DNA of 64,000 nucleotides from Rhizobiales bacterium Ga0077537 (GTDB lineage Bacteria > Pseudomonadota > Alphaproteobacteria > Rhizobiales > Hyphomicrobiaceae): assembly GCA_001464955.1 (NCBI GenBank), contig LNEM01000014.1:1-64000 (forward strand). Reading direction: 5' to 3'. The notes below the pieces were generated by a model that worked only from the letters and a program-made list of their open reading frames with translations, had not been told where the DNA came from and made no database searches. Below, piece after piece: positions 7,301 through 17,278 of the stretch (position 1 is its first letter; each line of letters begins with the position of its first letter). A program made the translations under genes and the position numbers.

Positions 7301-9418
7301 ATGGCAGGGAACACGATGTCCGATAGCGACATGATCGACGCACGGCGCGCCAAGGAGATCGAGGAACAATTCGAGAGCGAGCGGCGCACGCGCCCCGTTG
7401 CGCCGGCACTGACATCCGTCGTCTATGTCTTTCTGGCCCTCTTCGCCCTCTATCACTACATCACGGCCGGCATCGGCATCCCCATCGACCACTGGCACAT
7501 GGGGTTCCACCTCTCCGGCGTCATGTTGTTGGTGTTCCTGCTCTATCCCGCGCGCGGCCGGAAGCCTGGCGCGGAGACCGCCCGCTCACGCTTCCACGTG
7601 CTCGGCGTTCCGGTCTGGGACTGGGCAGCAGGCGTTGCTTGCGTGCTCGCGGCGCTGTGGATCGGCGTCTCGTGGGAAGGTTTCGACCTCAAGTGGCTCG
7701 GCATTTCCTTCGATGTCGTCCAGCAGGCGCTGCGCCAGGGCGCGCCTGCCGACATTGACGTCATCTTTGGTACCATCCTGACGGTTCTGGTGCTGGAGGC
7801 GACGCGACGGACGGTCGGCTGGGTGCTGCCGATCATCGTCATCTGCTTCATTCTGTTCGCCCTCTACGGGCCCTACATGCCGCTCCAGATCCTCAAGCAT
7901 CCGGGCGTCAGCTGGCGGCAGTTCATCAACAACATCTACTTCCCGTCCGAAGGCATCTTCGGTATCGCGCTCTGGATCGCTTCGACCGTCGTCTTTCATT
8001 TCGTGCTCTTTGGCGCCGTCGCGCAGCGCATGGGGCTCGGCCAGCTCTTTGTCGATGTCTCGACCGTGCTCGCGGGGCGGTTCACGGGCGGGCCGGCGAA
8101 GGTTTCCGTCGTCTCGTCGGCGCTGTTCGGCACCATTTCGGGCTCGGCGGTTGCCAACGTGGTCTCGACCGGCGCGTTGACGATCCCGAACATGAAGCGC
8201 CTCGGCTATCAGCCGCACTTCGCGGGCGGTGTCGAGGCGGCAGCCAGCGCCGGCGGACAGGTGACGCCGCCGATCATGGGCGCGGCCGCCTTCATCATGG
8301 CCGAATACCTCAAGATGCCCTACAGCTCGATCGCCCTTGCGGCGGTCATTCCCGCCGCCATGCACTACCTCGGCGTGCTCGTCATCGTCCATTTCGAGGC
8401 GAAGCGGCTAGGCCTGAAGGGCTTCGCGGCGGCCGACATCCCGAAGATCGGGCCCGTATTGGCGCGCGGCTGGCCGTCGATCCTGCCGCTCGCCGTGCTG
8501 CTTTACGTGCTGTTCTCCGGCTACACGCCCTACATGGCTGCGTTCTGGGGCATCACGGTCGCGGTCCTGGTCGGGCTCTTCAATCCCATGCGCCGCGTCA
8601 CGCCGCGCGAATTCGTCGATGCGTTCCAGGAAGGCGCGCGCAGCACGCTCGCCGTCAGTGCGATCTGCGCCGCTGTGGGCATCGTTATCGGTGTCGTTTC
8701 GCTGACGGGCCTCGCCTTCCGCCTCGGCTTCATGGTGACGGGGGCGGCCCAGGATCTCGCCAGCTACTTCCATGCCGCGTTCAGCGTTCTCCCATGGGAG
8801 ATCTTCACGCTGAAGGACATCACGCTGTTCCTGTCGATGGTCTTCATCGCCATCTCGTGCATCCTGATGGGAGCAGGCGTGCCGACGACGGCGCTCTACA
8901 TCATGCTGGTGACGGTGGCGCAGCCTGCCTTCTCGAACCTCGGCGTGCCGCCGCTCGCCACCCACATGTTCGTCCTCTTCTACGGCATCATCTCCGAGGT
9001 GACGCCGCCGGTCTGTACGTCCGCCTATGCCGCGGCGGCGATCGCGAACTCGAACCCGTGGAAGACGGGGGCCGCGGCCTTCAAGCTCTCCAACGGCAAG
9101 ATCATGGTACCGTTCGTGTTCTGTTATTCGCCCGTGATGTTGCTGGTGCTTCCCGGCTGGAACTGGCCCGAGTTCCTAGAGACCACCACCACCTGTGCGC
9201 TGGGCATCTTCATGCTCGGCATCGCCTTTGTCGGCTACGCGAGGGCCCCGATGCCCATGGTGCTCCGTATCATGCTCGGGGTCGGCGGCGTGCTGATGGC
9301 GGTGCCGTCACGCTCGGCCGAACTCGTCGGGTTGGCGCTGGCGATCATTCCGGGCGTGCAGCAGATTCTGGCGTCGCGAACGGCGCGAAGCGGGAGCGGA
9401 CCGCCGGCCGCCGCCTGA
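7301..9418 (+). CDS. Fused TRAP transporter permease (DctQ-DctM type, TAXI system)
   Basis: 705-residue inner-membrane protein in which the small and large TRAP subunits are fused, the normal arrangement for TAXI systems. The N-terminal 200 residues hold about four to five helices (DctQ-like). The rest is the DctM-like transport domain with VVSSALFGTISGSAVANVVSTG (in two pieces, about residues 268-290) and GGQVTPPIMGAAAF, both conserved in this family, and STLAVSAICAAVGIVIG later. It works with the upstream receptor as a sodium-driven uptake system. Two ATG codons are possible, 7301 and 7316; each has a purine-rich site upstream. Confidence 0.93.
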   Translation: MAGNTMSDSDMIDARRAKEIEEQFESERRTRPVAPALTSVVYVFLALFALYHYITAGIGIPIDHWHMGFHLSGVMLLVFLLYPARGRKPGAETARSRFHVLGVPVWDWAAGVACVLAALWIGVSWEGFDLKWLGISFDVVQQALRQGAPADIDVIFGTILTVLVLEATRRTVGWVLPIIVICFILFALYGPYMPLQILKHPGVSWRQFINNIYFPSEGIFGIALWIASTVVFHFVLFGAVAQRMGLGQLFVDVSTVLAGRFTGGPAKVSVVSSALFGTISGSAVANVVSTGALTIPNMKRLGYQPHFAGGVEAAASAGGQVTPPIMGAAAFIMAEYLKMPYSSIALAAVIPAAMHYLGVLVIVHFEAKRLGLKGFAAADIPKIGPVLARGWPSILPLAVLLYVLFSGYTPYMAAFWGITVAVLVGLFNPMRRVTPREFVDAFQEGARSTLAVSAICAAVGIVIGVVSLTGLAFRLGFMVTGAAQDLASYFHAAFSVLPWEIFTLKDITLFLSMVFIAISCILMGAGVPTTALYIMLVTVAQPAFSNLGVPPLATHMFVLFYGIISEVTPPVCTSAYAAAAIANSNPWKTGAAAFKLSNGKIMVPFVFCYSPVMLLVLPGWNWPEFLETTTTCALGIFMLGIAFVGYARAPMPMVLRIMLGVGGVLMAVPSRSAELVGLALAIIPGVQQILASRTARSGSGPPAAA

Positions 9419-9428
9419 CGCCTGCGGC

Positions 9429-10799
9429 TCAGGCCGCGATGAAGCGGTCCATCTCGGTGCGGAAGCGCGCCGCGATGGCCTCGCGTCCGATGTGATGTCC
9501 ACCGCGCACCACATGTCGTCCCCGGCTCCAGACGTCCCGCACGCCACCGTGAGCGGCGAAGATCCAGGCGTCGACGGCCGCCGATCGTCGCCGACCCGCG
9601 AATGCGGGGTGCGCCATGTCGAGCGCCACGAGATCTGCTGAAGCTCCGTCGCAGATGCCGGCCGCCGCGCCGGGCGTCAGGGCCTGAGCGCCTCCCTGAA
9701 CCGCGCCGCGCAGCAGGGTCTCGCCCGTCGAGCCGCCGGCCTCGGCGAGGACGTTGCGGGCGCGCTGCCGGAGCCTCTGGCCGTGCTCGAGCTGCCGCAG
9801 TTCGTCGCCGACACCGATGAGAATGTTGGAATCGCTGCCGATCCCGAACCGTCCGCCGGCCCCGAGGAACGTGGCGCCATTGAAGATGCCGTCTCCGAGA
9901 TTGGCCTCGGTGATCGGGCAGAGCCCGGCGATCGCGCCGCGCTTCGCGAGCGCCAGCGTCTCGTCCTCGGTCATGTGCGTCGCATGGATCAGGCACCAGC
10001 GGCGATCGAGCGGCTGGTGCGCGAGCAGCCACTCGACCGGCCGCATCCCGCTCCAGGCGAGGCAATCGTCGACCTCCTTGGTCTGCTCGGCGGCGTGCAT
10101 GTGGATCGGCCCGTCGCCGGCGATCGGCAGGATCAGGGCCAGCTCCTCAGGCGTCACCGCGCGCAGGCTGTGCGGCGCGATGCCGACGACGGCGCCGTCG
10201 AGTGCGCCGTCGAGTGCGCCGACGTGCCGCCGCGAGGCCTCGACGAGCCGCGCGAAACCATCGGGCGACGTGACGAACCGCCGTTGCCCGTCGATCGGGT
10301 CCGCACCGCCGAACGTGGCGTGCGCATAGAACGTCGGCAGCAGCGTGAGGCCGATCCCCGTGGCCGCGGCGGCAGCGGCGATCCGCCCCGCCATCTCCGC
10401 GACGTCGTCGTAGGGCCGGCCATCGGGTGCGTGATGGAGATAATGGAATTCCCCGACGCGCGTGAAGCCGGCCTCGAGCATCTCGACGAAGAGCTGCGCC
10501 GCCACGGATTCGGCAGCGTCCGGCCCGAGCCCGAGCGCGAACCGGTACATCTGCTCGCGCCACGTCCAGAAACTGTCGGCCCGGTCGCCGCGCACCTCCG
10601 CGAGCCCCGCCATGCCGCGCTGAAAGGCGTGGCTGTGCAGATTGGCGACGCCCGGAAGCAATGTGTCGACGACGTCGTCGCCGGCCTCGGGCCGCACCGC
10701 GTCCGCGAGCCGCGTGATGCGACCGTCGGCGATCGAGAGCCGCACGTTCGATCGCCAGCCGTTCGCCGTGAGCGCGTCGCGCGCGAAGATGTTGGTCAT
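9429..10799 (-). CDS. hutF: Formimidoylglutamate deiminase
   Basis: Amidohydrolase-superfamily enzyme of histidine degradation; HutF converts N-formimidoyl-L-glutamate to N-formyl-L-glutamate and ammonia. Metal-ligand motifs are LPGVANLHSHAFQRGM near residue 60, PIHMHAAEQ, LIHATHM and the Asp in FGIGSDSN, all as expected for HutF rather than for cytosine or guanine deaminases. The chosen start ATG 10799 gives 456 residues (MTNIFARD); an upstream ATG at 10838 adds 13 unlikely residues. No other hut genes are in the window, so the pathway would have to be encoded elsewhere. It converges on the TRAP permease with a 10-bp gap. Confidence 0.9.
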   Translation of the reverse strand: MTNIFARDALTANGWRSNVRLSIADGRITRLADAVRPEAGDDVVDTLLPGVANLHSHAFQRGMAGLAEVRGDRADSFWTWREQMYRFALGLGPDAAESVAAQLFVEMLEAGFTRVGEFHYLHHAPDGRPYDDVAEMAGRIAAAAAATGIGLTLLPTFYAHATFGGADPIDGQRRFVTSPDGFARLVEASRRHVGALDGALDGAVVGIAPHSLRAVTPEELALILPIAGDGPIHMHAAEQTKEVDDCLAWSGMRPVEWLLAHQPLDRRWCLIHATHMTEDETLALAKRGAIAGLCPITEANLGDGIFNGATFLGAGGRFGIGSDSNILIGVGDELRQLEHGQRLRQRARNVLAEAGGSTGETLLRGAVQGGAQALTPGAAAGICDGASADLVALDMAHPAFAGRRRSAAVDAWIFAAHGGVRDVWSRGRHVVRGGHHIGREAIAARFRTEMDRFIAA

Positions 10800-10878
10800 G
10801 TCGCCCGTCCGCGAAGGGGTGTTCGGTCCCCAGACCATAGCTCAAGCGCGACCGGCTGCCACGCGGGCGCCGCGTGCA

Positions 10879-12099
10879 TCAGGTGCCCGTCGGTTTGCCG
10901 TCGCCGGCACGCTTCCGGATCTCGGCGAGCTCCGGATCCATCTTGTCGAACGCAAGGTGCGGCGCCGCCAGTCGGAAGATCCGGTTCACCAGCGGCCAGC
11001 GATGGCGGAAATAGATCCAGACCGGCACGAGCCGGCTGCCGAGCTTCGCCTTCTGTGTGTAGGCCGTCTGCCCCGATTGATAGGTCTTCGCGCCGTGCGA
11101 CAGGGCGAGCCGCACGCCCTCGACCCAGGCGATGAAGTAGAGGTTGTGCTCGCGCCCTTCAGGGTATCGCATGCCCCAGAACTTGAAGATCACGCGCTCG
11201 CGCTCGAGGAAGCAAAGCTGCATCGCGAGCAGCCGTCCGTCGACGCGGGCCAGGATGATGGCGCAGCGATCGGGGCCGAGCGCCGTCACGACGTGACGGA
11301 AGTACGAGGGCGAAAGCTGCTCGAAATCGCCGTAGTCGACGCTGCTGTTGGCCCGCGTCGCCTCGTAGAGGCCGTAGATCTCGTCCTCGATCCCGTCGAT
11401 CGAGCTGACGATTTCGATCTGCACCGCGCCGGCTGTCTTGAGCTTGCGCCGGAGCGCCGAGCGCATGTTGGCCGAAAGCGACCGGATGTATCCCTCGACA
11501 TCGGCGAACGGCAGGTCGAGCACGGCGACCGGCAGCCCCGCGATCCGGGAGAAGCCCGCGCCAGCGATGGTCGCATGGATGTCGGCCGGTTCGGTTTCAG
11601 CGACATCCTTCATGGCGAGCATGCGCACGCCCTCCCGCCGCGCCTTCGCCTCGAGCCCGGCACACAGAGCCACAACCGCATCGCGACGTTCGGTCGGCGA
11701 GAGCGCCGGATCGACACCCAGATGGCAGCGCTCGGCCATCGTCGATCCGAACCCGATCACGGGATGCGCGACGACGCCCGGAAAAACGCGATAGAGCCAG
11801 TCGCCGAGCGGCCTGAGACGGCCCTGCAGCGGTGTGTCGAGGCGGTAGATGGCATGGAACACCGGCGCTGCCGCCACGACGTGGCCGTCGCGCTCAACGA
11901 CCATGGCCTCGAAACGGAGGCCCTCCGGCGGCTCGCCTTCAACCGCCCGGTAATAGGCCCAGCCCTCGGCGTCGTCCGGAAAGAGCCGCGTCCAGTCGGA
12001 TTCGGCGATGGCGCCGACACCGGGCAACTCGACGGCGACATAACCCGGCGCGCTCCCTCCCTCCGTTGGGGCGTCAGCAGGCGTCGGGCGGCCCGTCAT
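10879..12099 (-). CDS. FemAB/GNAT-fold acyltransferase-like protein
   Basis: 406-residue cytoplasmic protein with the double-GNAT layout of the FemAB / peptidoglycan-biosynthesis-like group. The C-terminal half shows the family pattern: EGYIRSLSANMRSALRRKLK, then an arm with SSVDYGDFEQLSPSYFRHVV, and FWGMRYPEGREHNLYFIAWV followed by KTYQSGQTAYTQKAKLG. Such proteins transfer amino-acyl or acyl groups to cell-wall or lipid acceptors; the donor and acceptor here are unknown. Its ATG overlaps the stop of the upstream hydrolase gene by four bases (ATGA), so the two are translationally coupled and probably act together. Confidence 0.8.
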   Translation of the reverse strand: MTGRPTPADAPTEGGSAPGYVAVELPGVGAIAESDWTRLFPDDAEGWAYYRAVEGEPPEGLRFEAMVVERDGHVVAAAPVFHAIYRLDTPLQGRLRPLGDWLYRVFPGVVAHPVIGFGSTMAERCHLGVDPALSPTERRDAVVALCAGLEAKARREGVRMLAMKDVAETEPADIHATIAGAGFSRIAGLPVAVLDLPFADVEGYIRSLSANMRSALRRKLKTAGAVQIEIVSSIDGIEDEIYGLYEATRANSSVDYGDFEQLSPSYFRHVVTALGPDRCAIILARVDGRLLAMQLCFLERERVIFKFWGMRYPEGREHNLYFIAWVEGVRLALSHGAKTYQSGQTAYTQKAKLGSRLVPVWIYFRHRWPLVNRIFRLAAPHLAFDKMDPELAEIRKRAGDGKPTGT

Positions 12100-12980
12100 T
12101 CCGCCGCTGCGGCGGTACGCGTCTCGCTCCGACGAAGGCTCGCCGCGCCGAGGAGGCCTGCGTGCGCCCGGGCCCGCTCGTTGCCGAATGCGACGGACCG
12201 CTCGACGACCACCTGCCGTTGCCGGTCGAGTGTCACGATGTGATAGGAGTCCTCGAGCACCACCATGTCGACCCGGCCGCCCAAGTGCCGCTGCAGATGG
12301 AACGCGTTGTCGATGTCGGCGAGATCGTCCTCGCGCGGGTGCAGGATGAGGGCAGGTGTCTTGATCTGGCCGAGGCGCGGCCGGACCTGATCGCAGAGCG
12401 CGTTGAACTCCGACAGCGATCGCACTGGCCAGCAGAAGAGACCTGCCTCCGAGCTGTCCTTGCCCTGCATGCTCTGGACGACGATCCCGCGGATTCGCTC
12501 GTCCTTCAGGCCATAGGGTTCGCGCTCTGAGAGCGTCATGCTGACCTTGAGCCGTGACGGCCGGATGAAGCGAAGGATCTGGCTGTACCAGGGCATCGCC
12601 CAGCCGTTGAACCGCAGCGTCGGCGCGTAGAAGGCGAGCCCGTGCACCTCGTCAGGCCGGTTGAGCGCCAGGTTGGCGGCCAGAATGCCACCCATCGAGA
12701 GCCCGCCCGCGATGATGACGTCGCAGTGCTTGCGCAACTCGTCGTGCGCCGCCTCGACGCTCGCGTACCAGTCGCGCCACGTCGACGCGATGAGCCGCTC
12801 GGCGGTCGAGCAGTGCCCGGCCAACTGGCAGCAGGACACGGTGAAGCCCGCGGCCGCGAGGCCGTTCGCGACGTACCGCATCTCGACAGGCGTCCCGCCC
12901 ATGCCGTGGATCAGCAGGAACCCGACGCGCGAGCCCAGGTGGAACGTGCTCCGATCGCGTGTGTCGTCAGAGATACTCAT
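12096..12980 (-). CDS. Alpha/beta hydrolase (carboxylesterase-like)
   Basis: 294 residues. It begins straight into the fold with VGFLLIHGMGGTPVEMRYV (oxyanion region HGMGG), has the nucleophile elbow GGLSMGG (GxSxG), the acid in LILHPREDDLAD and the catalytic His in EDSYHIVTLD. This matches monoglyceride-lipase / EstD-like carboxylesterases. The ATG at 12980 (MSISDDTRD) is preferred to one at 13058, which would add a basic tail without similarity to the fold. First gene of a two-gene unit with the acyltransferase at 10879-12099; a shared acyl-lipid substrate is possible but unproven. Confidence 0.88.
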   Translation of the reverse strand: MSISDDTRDRSTFHLGSRVGFLLIHGMGGTPVEMRYVANGLAAAGFTVSCCQLAGHCSTAERLIASTWRDWYASVEAAHDELRKHCDVIIAGGLSMGGILAANLALNRPDEVHGLAFYAPTLRFNGWAMPWYSQILRFIRPSRLKVSMTLSEREPYGLKDERIRGIVVQSMQGKDSSEAGLFCWPVRSLSEFNALCDQVRPRLGQIKTPALILHPREDDLADIDNAFHLQRHLGGRVDMVVLEDSYHIVTLDRQRQVVVERSVAFGNERARAHAGLLGAASLRRSETRTAAAAE

Positions 12981-13323
12981 GCGTGCTCTATCTCGCTGAG
13001 GTGGCATGGCGGTCTCGTGCGCCATCGTCGAACGATGGCCCCATGATCGTAGCCACAACTAACCGGCTCATGTGAGTATCGCCCCCGGGTTGCGCCTCTC
13101 CACTCGAAGGCAAGTGCTGTGCCACTGTGCCTCGCCAGCAGGCTGAGTCCGGTACGCCGACTGTACGACGGCGCGGAATGGTCTTCGCAGCATATGGTTA
13201 ACGCGCGCAGCGCAACACAGGGTCTGCGCCAGCGACGTAACGGCGCGTCGGATTGACGAAAAAATCGGGCCGCACCGTGACGGCGGGCGGACCGCGTGAC
13301 CGATTTGCCGCAGCCGGACCACA
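12981..13323. other. Gene-free stretch between symporter and hydrolase genes
   Basis: 343 bp on the minus-strand path. It holds a probable terminator for the symporter gene at its right end (13260-13295) and should contain the promoter of the hydrolase-acyltransferase pair. I see no gene in it. Confidence 0.5.
13260..13295 (-). terminator. Probable Rho-independent terminator after the symporter gene
   Basis: Read on the minus strand, a GC-rich imperfect stem (GCCCGCCG, loop TCA, CGGTGCGGC) is followed by GATTTTTT at 13266-13260. It lies about 30 bp after the symporter stop codon. The stem has an internal mismatch, so the call is moderate. Confidence 0.5.
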
Positions 13324-14706
13324 TCACACCCGGCCCTGGTCGCGGTCCTCGAACAGGGCGACACCGACATAGCAGGCGAGCGCCGTTCCGAGGGCCGCAA
13401 GGTAAGGAAACGACAGGTCGGCCGCGAACTTGCCGAGTGGCCATGCGAGGGCGCCCGCGATCAGGGCCGCAAGTGCCGCTCGTGGCCCGCCAAAGCGCGT
13501 GAAGAGGCCGAACAGCGCCACGACGATCGCGCCAGAGCTGCCGAACGCAGAAGCCATCTCGACGAGTTCCTTGATCGTCTCCACCGATCCCGCCAGCACC
13601 CAGGCGACCACGCTGAGCCCGAGCACCGACAGCCGCACGGTATTGAGCCGGGCCCGATCCGTGAGGCCGGGCTTCAGCCTGAGGATGACGTTGTGGGAGA
13701 GCTGGGCCGCGGGCGCATGCAGCGCCGCGTGCACGACCGACAGGATGGCCGACACCAGCGCTCCGACGAACAGCGCATACCCGAGCGGCGAGAGATACGC
13801 CTCCGCGAGCTTCGGCACGATCTGTTCGGGTTCGGCGAGGTCCTTGATCAGGAGCGGCCCCGCGAGCCCGAGAAAGACGGGAAAGGTCCCGATCGCGATG
13901 TACATCAGGCCCCCTGTGATGGTCCCGAACACGGCCACCTTGGCGGACTTGGCACCGAGAAAGCGAGAGACGAGTTCGATCGCAACGAGGCTGCCGCAGA
14001 AGATGATGGCGAGCCGCTCGATGAGCGGCAGGTAGCCATCCTTGACCACGGCGCTGGCTGCGAGCCGTTCGGGCTCGAGTTGGCCGATCGCGGCCCCCGC
14101 CCCGCCGAGTGCGCCCGCGACCGCGACCGCGAGCACGACGAGGCCCACGATCACGGCGATGCCTTGGACGACGTCGGTCACGGCATCGGCGAGGAGCCCG
14201 CCCACGACCGAGTATGCGCCGACCAGGACCGCCGCGATCAGGATCGCCGTCGCGAGTTCGATCCCCGTCGTGGCGCCGAGGATCTGGCCGAAGGCGCGCA
14301 CCTGCGCCGCCGCCCACAGGATCGATCCCGGGAGCAGGACGGCGACGAACAGCTTCTCGATGGTCGGAGAGTAGCGCTCCCGCACCATGTCGGCGTAGGT
14401 GACGATGCCACGCCGCCATAACGGCCCTGCGAGAAGGATGCCCGCGAGCAGCACCGCGACCCCGTAGGCGAGCGGATCCGTCACGGCGCCGGCCAGTCCC
14501 TTGGTATAGATTTCGCCGGCCGACGCGACGATGGCCTCGGCGCCGAACCAGGTGGCGAAGACCGAAAACGCGACCAGTGTGCCGCCGAGCGAGCGGCCCG
14601 CCACGATGTAGTCCTGATCCGACGATACGCGTCGCGACACCCAGGCGCCGATGGCGAACTGAAGCAGCACGTAGCCGACGATACCGGCAAGCGCGATGGT
14701 GTTCAC
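13324..14706 (-). CDS. Sodium:solute symporter (SSS family)
   Basis: Inner-membrane sodium-coupled transporter of about 460 residues and 12-13 helices. Family marks: the first helix with LLQFAIGAWVSRRVSSDQDY, then IVAGRSLGGTLVAFSVFATWFG (split here as IVAGRSLGG and FATWFGAEAI), and GAYSVVGGLLADAVTDVVQG, the classic SSS loop after helix 5. It should import an organic solute such as a carboxylate, proline or choline. The GTG at 14706 is taken as start because the first helix follows at once; an ATG at 14790 would add 28 basic residues. It stands alone. Confidence 0.88.
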   Translation of the reverse strand: MNTIALAGIVGYVLLQFAIGAWVSRRVSSDQDYIVAGRSLGGTLVAFSVFATWFGAEAIVASAGEIYTKGLAGAVTDPLAYGVAVLLAGILLAGPLWRRGIVTYADMVRERYSPTIEKLFVAVLLPGSILWAAAQVRAFGQILGATTGIELATAILIAAVLVGAYSVVGGLLADAVTDVVQGIAVIVGLVVLAVAVAGALGGAGAAIGQLEPERLAASAVVKDGYLPLIERLAIIFCGSLVAIELVSRFLGAKSAKVAVFGTITGGLMYIAIGTFPVFLGLAGPLLIKDLAEPEQIVPKLAEAYLSPLGYALFVGALVSAILSVVHAALHAPAAQLSHNVILRLKPGLTDRARLNTVRLSVLGLSVVAWVLAGSVETIKELVEMASAFGSSGAIVVALFGLFTRFGGPRAALAALIAGALAWPLGKFAADLSFPYLAALGTALACYVGVALFEDRDQGRV

Positions 14707-14971
14707 GGTGGAGCGGCTCCGGAGAGGCGAAGACGTGCGGCGACCGTCGCCGATCGCCAATCGTTGCCACGGTCGGCCCCGTCTCGCCAAGGCCCGCGAT
14801 GGCGATCCCCGTCGATTTGGAAATGGTAAATTCGGCAGGGGTCACGTATTTGTCACGCCTGTGCCACTGCGGCGGGGCATCCCTCGCCCGTGCCGGAGCG
14901 GGACCCCGACGTTTGGGACCTGCGGGGACGGCACGAGGGGCGGTAACATCGCTTGAACGGGGGCGCGCGGC

Positions 14972-16780
14972 GTGTCGGGTTCGAGACGGTCGATCTGGTT
15001 GCTCTTGCTGGCCCTCTGGCTGCTGGCCGTGGCACCGCCTGCCGAAGCACAGGGGCTCTCGCGCAGCGAATACGAAGCCTGCCAGGCACGCGACGAGCAG
15101 GCGTTTCGCGAAGCCATCGAGCGTGTGACGATCGCCTCCCTCGAGACCTCCATCAAGGGGCTCGACTACACGCCCATCGTCGCCGAGGCGTGGCGCCGGG
15201 GCGGCATCGACGAGGTCATGGCCCGCCGGGTGGATCTGGCCCTCGAGGAATTGCGTCAGGAAACGAGCTGGAGCGAACTCATCACCAGCCTCGCCTCCCG
15301 CGAGACCCAGGAGCGCCTGGCGCGCGCCGCCGCCGAGCGCGTCTATAACTCCGAGGATATGCGCAAGGCCATCGAAGGGCTGGCGATCGGCGTGGGACGC
15401 GTCGTCGGCGAGCGCCTCGAGCTTGCGACGTCCGACACCGCCGAACCGACGACACGCTGCCTCGAGGCCTTTCTCGGCCCCCGCTATGGCTCCACCGTCG
15501 CCCGCATCGTGGCAACCGATGCCGGCCGCGATTTCGCAGTCGACGCAGCCCGCGGCACGGCCACCGTCTCGCGCGGGACTGTCATCTCCGAGCACAAGGA
15601 GGGCCTGGCGGGGCTGGTCGCGGTCATCATGCGCCGTCAGCTCGGCAATCTCGCCTCCCGCGTCGGCCAACGCATCGCGGGCGCCGTACTCGGCCGCCTC
15701 GTGTCGGTCGTCGCTGGTGGTGTCGGCGTCGTCCTGATCGCGAAGGACATCTGGGAGCTTCGCAACGGCGTGCTCCCGATCATCGCCAGTGAGATGAAAT
15801 CCCCGGCGACGCGCGACAAGGTGCAGGCCGAACTTGCACGCACGGTTTCGATGGAAATCGAGGCTCATCTCCGTGACATCGGCAAGCGCACGTCGGAGCG
15901 GGTGGTCGAGATCTGGCACGAGTTCCGCCGCGCCCATCTGAAGGTGCTCGAGTTGGCCGAGCGCGACGCGGGCTTCAAGCGGCTGCTCGACGGCATTTCA
16001 CCCGAACGTCTCGGCCGTCTGGACGAAGTCGTGGCGCTGGAACTCGCATCGGGCGGCGAGCCGCGCCTTCTTGCGCGGGCGGCCGACGGCTCCCTGATCG
16101 AGGCCGTGGAGCGCTGGCCCGATGCCGTGCTCGAGATCGCGCGGGATCGCCGCTCGCTTGATCAGGGTTTCAAGTGGCGTGCTCTGGCGGGCGACAAGCT
16201 CGTGCCGAGCGTCGTCGTCCACGAACTCCACCGCCTCGCCGACCCGGTCCGTCTGACCCGCCGCACGTTGGAGCGGGCCCTGGCGCTCGACGATCGCATC
16301 GCGACCCCGCGCCTGGCCGCTCTGCCGGCATCGGCGGCAGCCCCACTGCTCGACTTGCAGGACGCCGACCTGAGGCGTCTCGGCCGTGCAGTCACATCCG
16401 AAGGTCTCGAAAGCCTCGCGGGGTATCTGTCCCGCCTCGAGGCACCGGCCGGCAAGAGGCTTCTGGCCGCCGTCGCCGAGACGCCGACCCTGATGACCGC
16501 GCTGACGCCGGCCGCCGTCCGCGAGGCCGTGCTCGCGAGCCGTGACCATTCCGCCGCCGTGGCGATGATCCTGCGCCAGGGCGATCTTCTCGACGCCGGT
16601 CATTTCGTCGAGGACATCGAGCGCGTGCGCTCCGGCGCCGTATCGCCCCGCCTTCTGCTCTGGCGTTACCCGATCGCGCTCGGCGGTCTGGCCCTGTTCG
16701 GGCTGGCACTGCTGGCGCTTCTCTGGCGTGCGGTGGCCGGTCGCCGGCCTGCTTCGGCGGCCACACCACCGTCGTCCTGA
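14972..16780 (+). CDS. Large secreted or membrane-anchored protein of unknown function
   Basis: 602 residues, GTG start. It has a clear signal peptide (WLLLLALWLLAVAPPAEA, cleavage near AEAQG) and one C-terminal helix (about 563-586, LLLWRYPIALGGLALFGLAL) followed by a short basic tail, so most of it should lie in the periplasm anchored by its C-terminus. A second hydrophobic, glycine-rich segment lies at about residues 237-257 (GAVLGRLVSVVAGGVGVVLI). The rest is long amphipathic helix rich in Arg, Glu and Leu, with repeated patterns such as LLDGISPERLGRLDEVVALE. I recognise no named domain. It is followed by two tiny membrane proteins. Confidence 0.75.
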   Translation: MSGSRRSIWLLLLALWLLAVAPPAEAQGLSRSEYEACQARDEQAFREAIERVTIASLETSIKGLDYTPIVAEAWRRGGIDEVMARRVDLALEELRQETSWSELITSLASRETQERLARAAAERVYNSEDMRKAIEGLAIGVGRVVGERLELATSDTAEPTTRCLEAFLGPRYGSTVARIVATDAGRDFAVDAARGTATVSRGTVISEHKEGLAGLVAVIMRRQLGNLASRVGQRIAGAVLGRLVSVVAGGVGVVLIAKDIWELRNGVLPIIASEMKSPATRDKVQAELARTVSMEIEAHLRDIGKRTSERVVEIWHEFRRAHLKVLELAERDAGFKRLLDGISPERLGRLDEVVALELASGGEPRLLARAADGSLIEAVERWPDAVLEIARDRRSLDQGFKWRALAGDKLVPSVVVHELHRLADPVRLTRRTLERALALDDRIATPRLAALPASAAAPLLDLQDADLRRLGRAVTSEGLESLAGYLSRLEAPAGKRLLAAVAETPTLMTALTPAAVREAVLASRDHSAAVAMILRQGDLLDAGHFVEDIERVRSGAVSPRLLLWRYPIALGGLALFGLALLALLWRAVAGRRPASAATPPSS

Positions 16781-16999
16781 GGTCGCGTCTCGGGCAGGTT
16801 TCTCGGCACGACGTCGAGAAGCACGAAAACATCAAGCAGTGGAAGGAATTGCTTCGACGTCTGGCCACGCACGGACATGTTTGCTAGTCGAGGCTTCGAG
16901 GCAGCCGACTCGGTCCGATCGCTATCGGTCCACACTGCCTGACGATGAGGGGACGAGCGCGCGGCGAGGCCGGCCTCGCTGGACAGTGGGAGAGACGCG

Positions 17000-17176
17000 A
17001 TGGGATTGAAGGCACCGGGCATCATCACGTTCATGGCGTCTGTCGTTCTCGTCGTCGTGGCTGCCGGCTCGAAATACGCCCACGCGTCAGTTCCATTCGT
17101 GAACGGCAACGAGTTCGGCATCCTGCTGCTCGCGCATCTCGTGCTGGTCATCGGCTGCATCGTGCGCGGTCTTTGA
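17000..17176 (+). CDS. Small inner-membrane protein (58 residues)
   Basis: Starts MGLKAPGIITFMASVVLVVV and ends LLLAHLVLVIGCIVRGL, with two hydrophobic helices joined by a short polar loop (SVPFVNGNEFG). GGGAG lies a few bases upstream of the ATG. The pattern (basic start, helix, PFVNGNEF-like loop, helix, RGL end) fits a small conserved membrane-protein type I believe is common in Hyphomicrobiales; function unknown. The clean length, ribosome binding site and two-helix design make a chance frame unlikely. Confidence 0.75.
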   Translation: MGLKAPGIITFMASVVLVVVAAGSKYAHASVPFVNGNEFGILLLAHLVLVIGCIVRGL

Positions 17177-17278
17177 CGGAGTAGTCGCGGACGGAGCACG
17201 TCAAGGTGCGCTGTGTTCTTCTGTCGCGCGGCCAACGGCGCTCTGGTCGCGGCACGCAGCGTTACCATTAATGACCGC

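Noticed and set aside
12977-15937. Very long open frame on the minus strand (about 986 codons) across the symporter and the 602-residue protein gene
   Set aside because: Arg/Gly/Pro-rich composition with no domain; it lies over two well-supported genes and is a by-product of high GC third-position bias.
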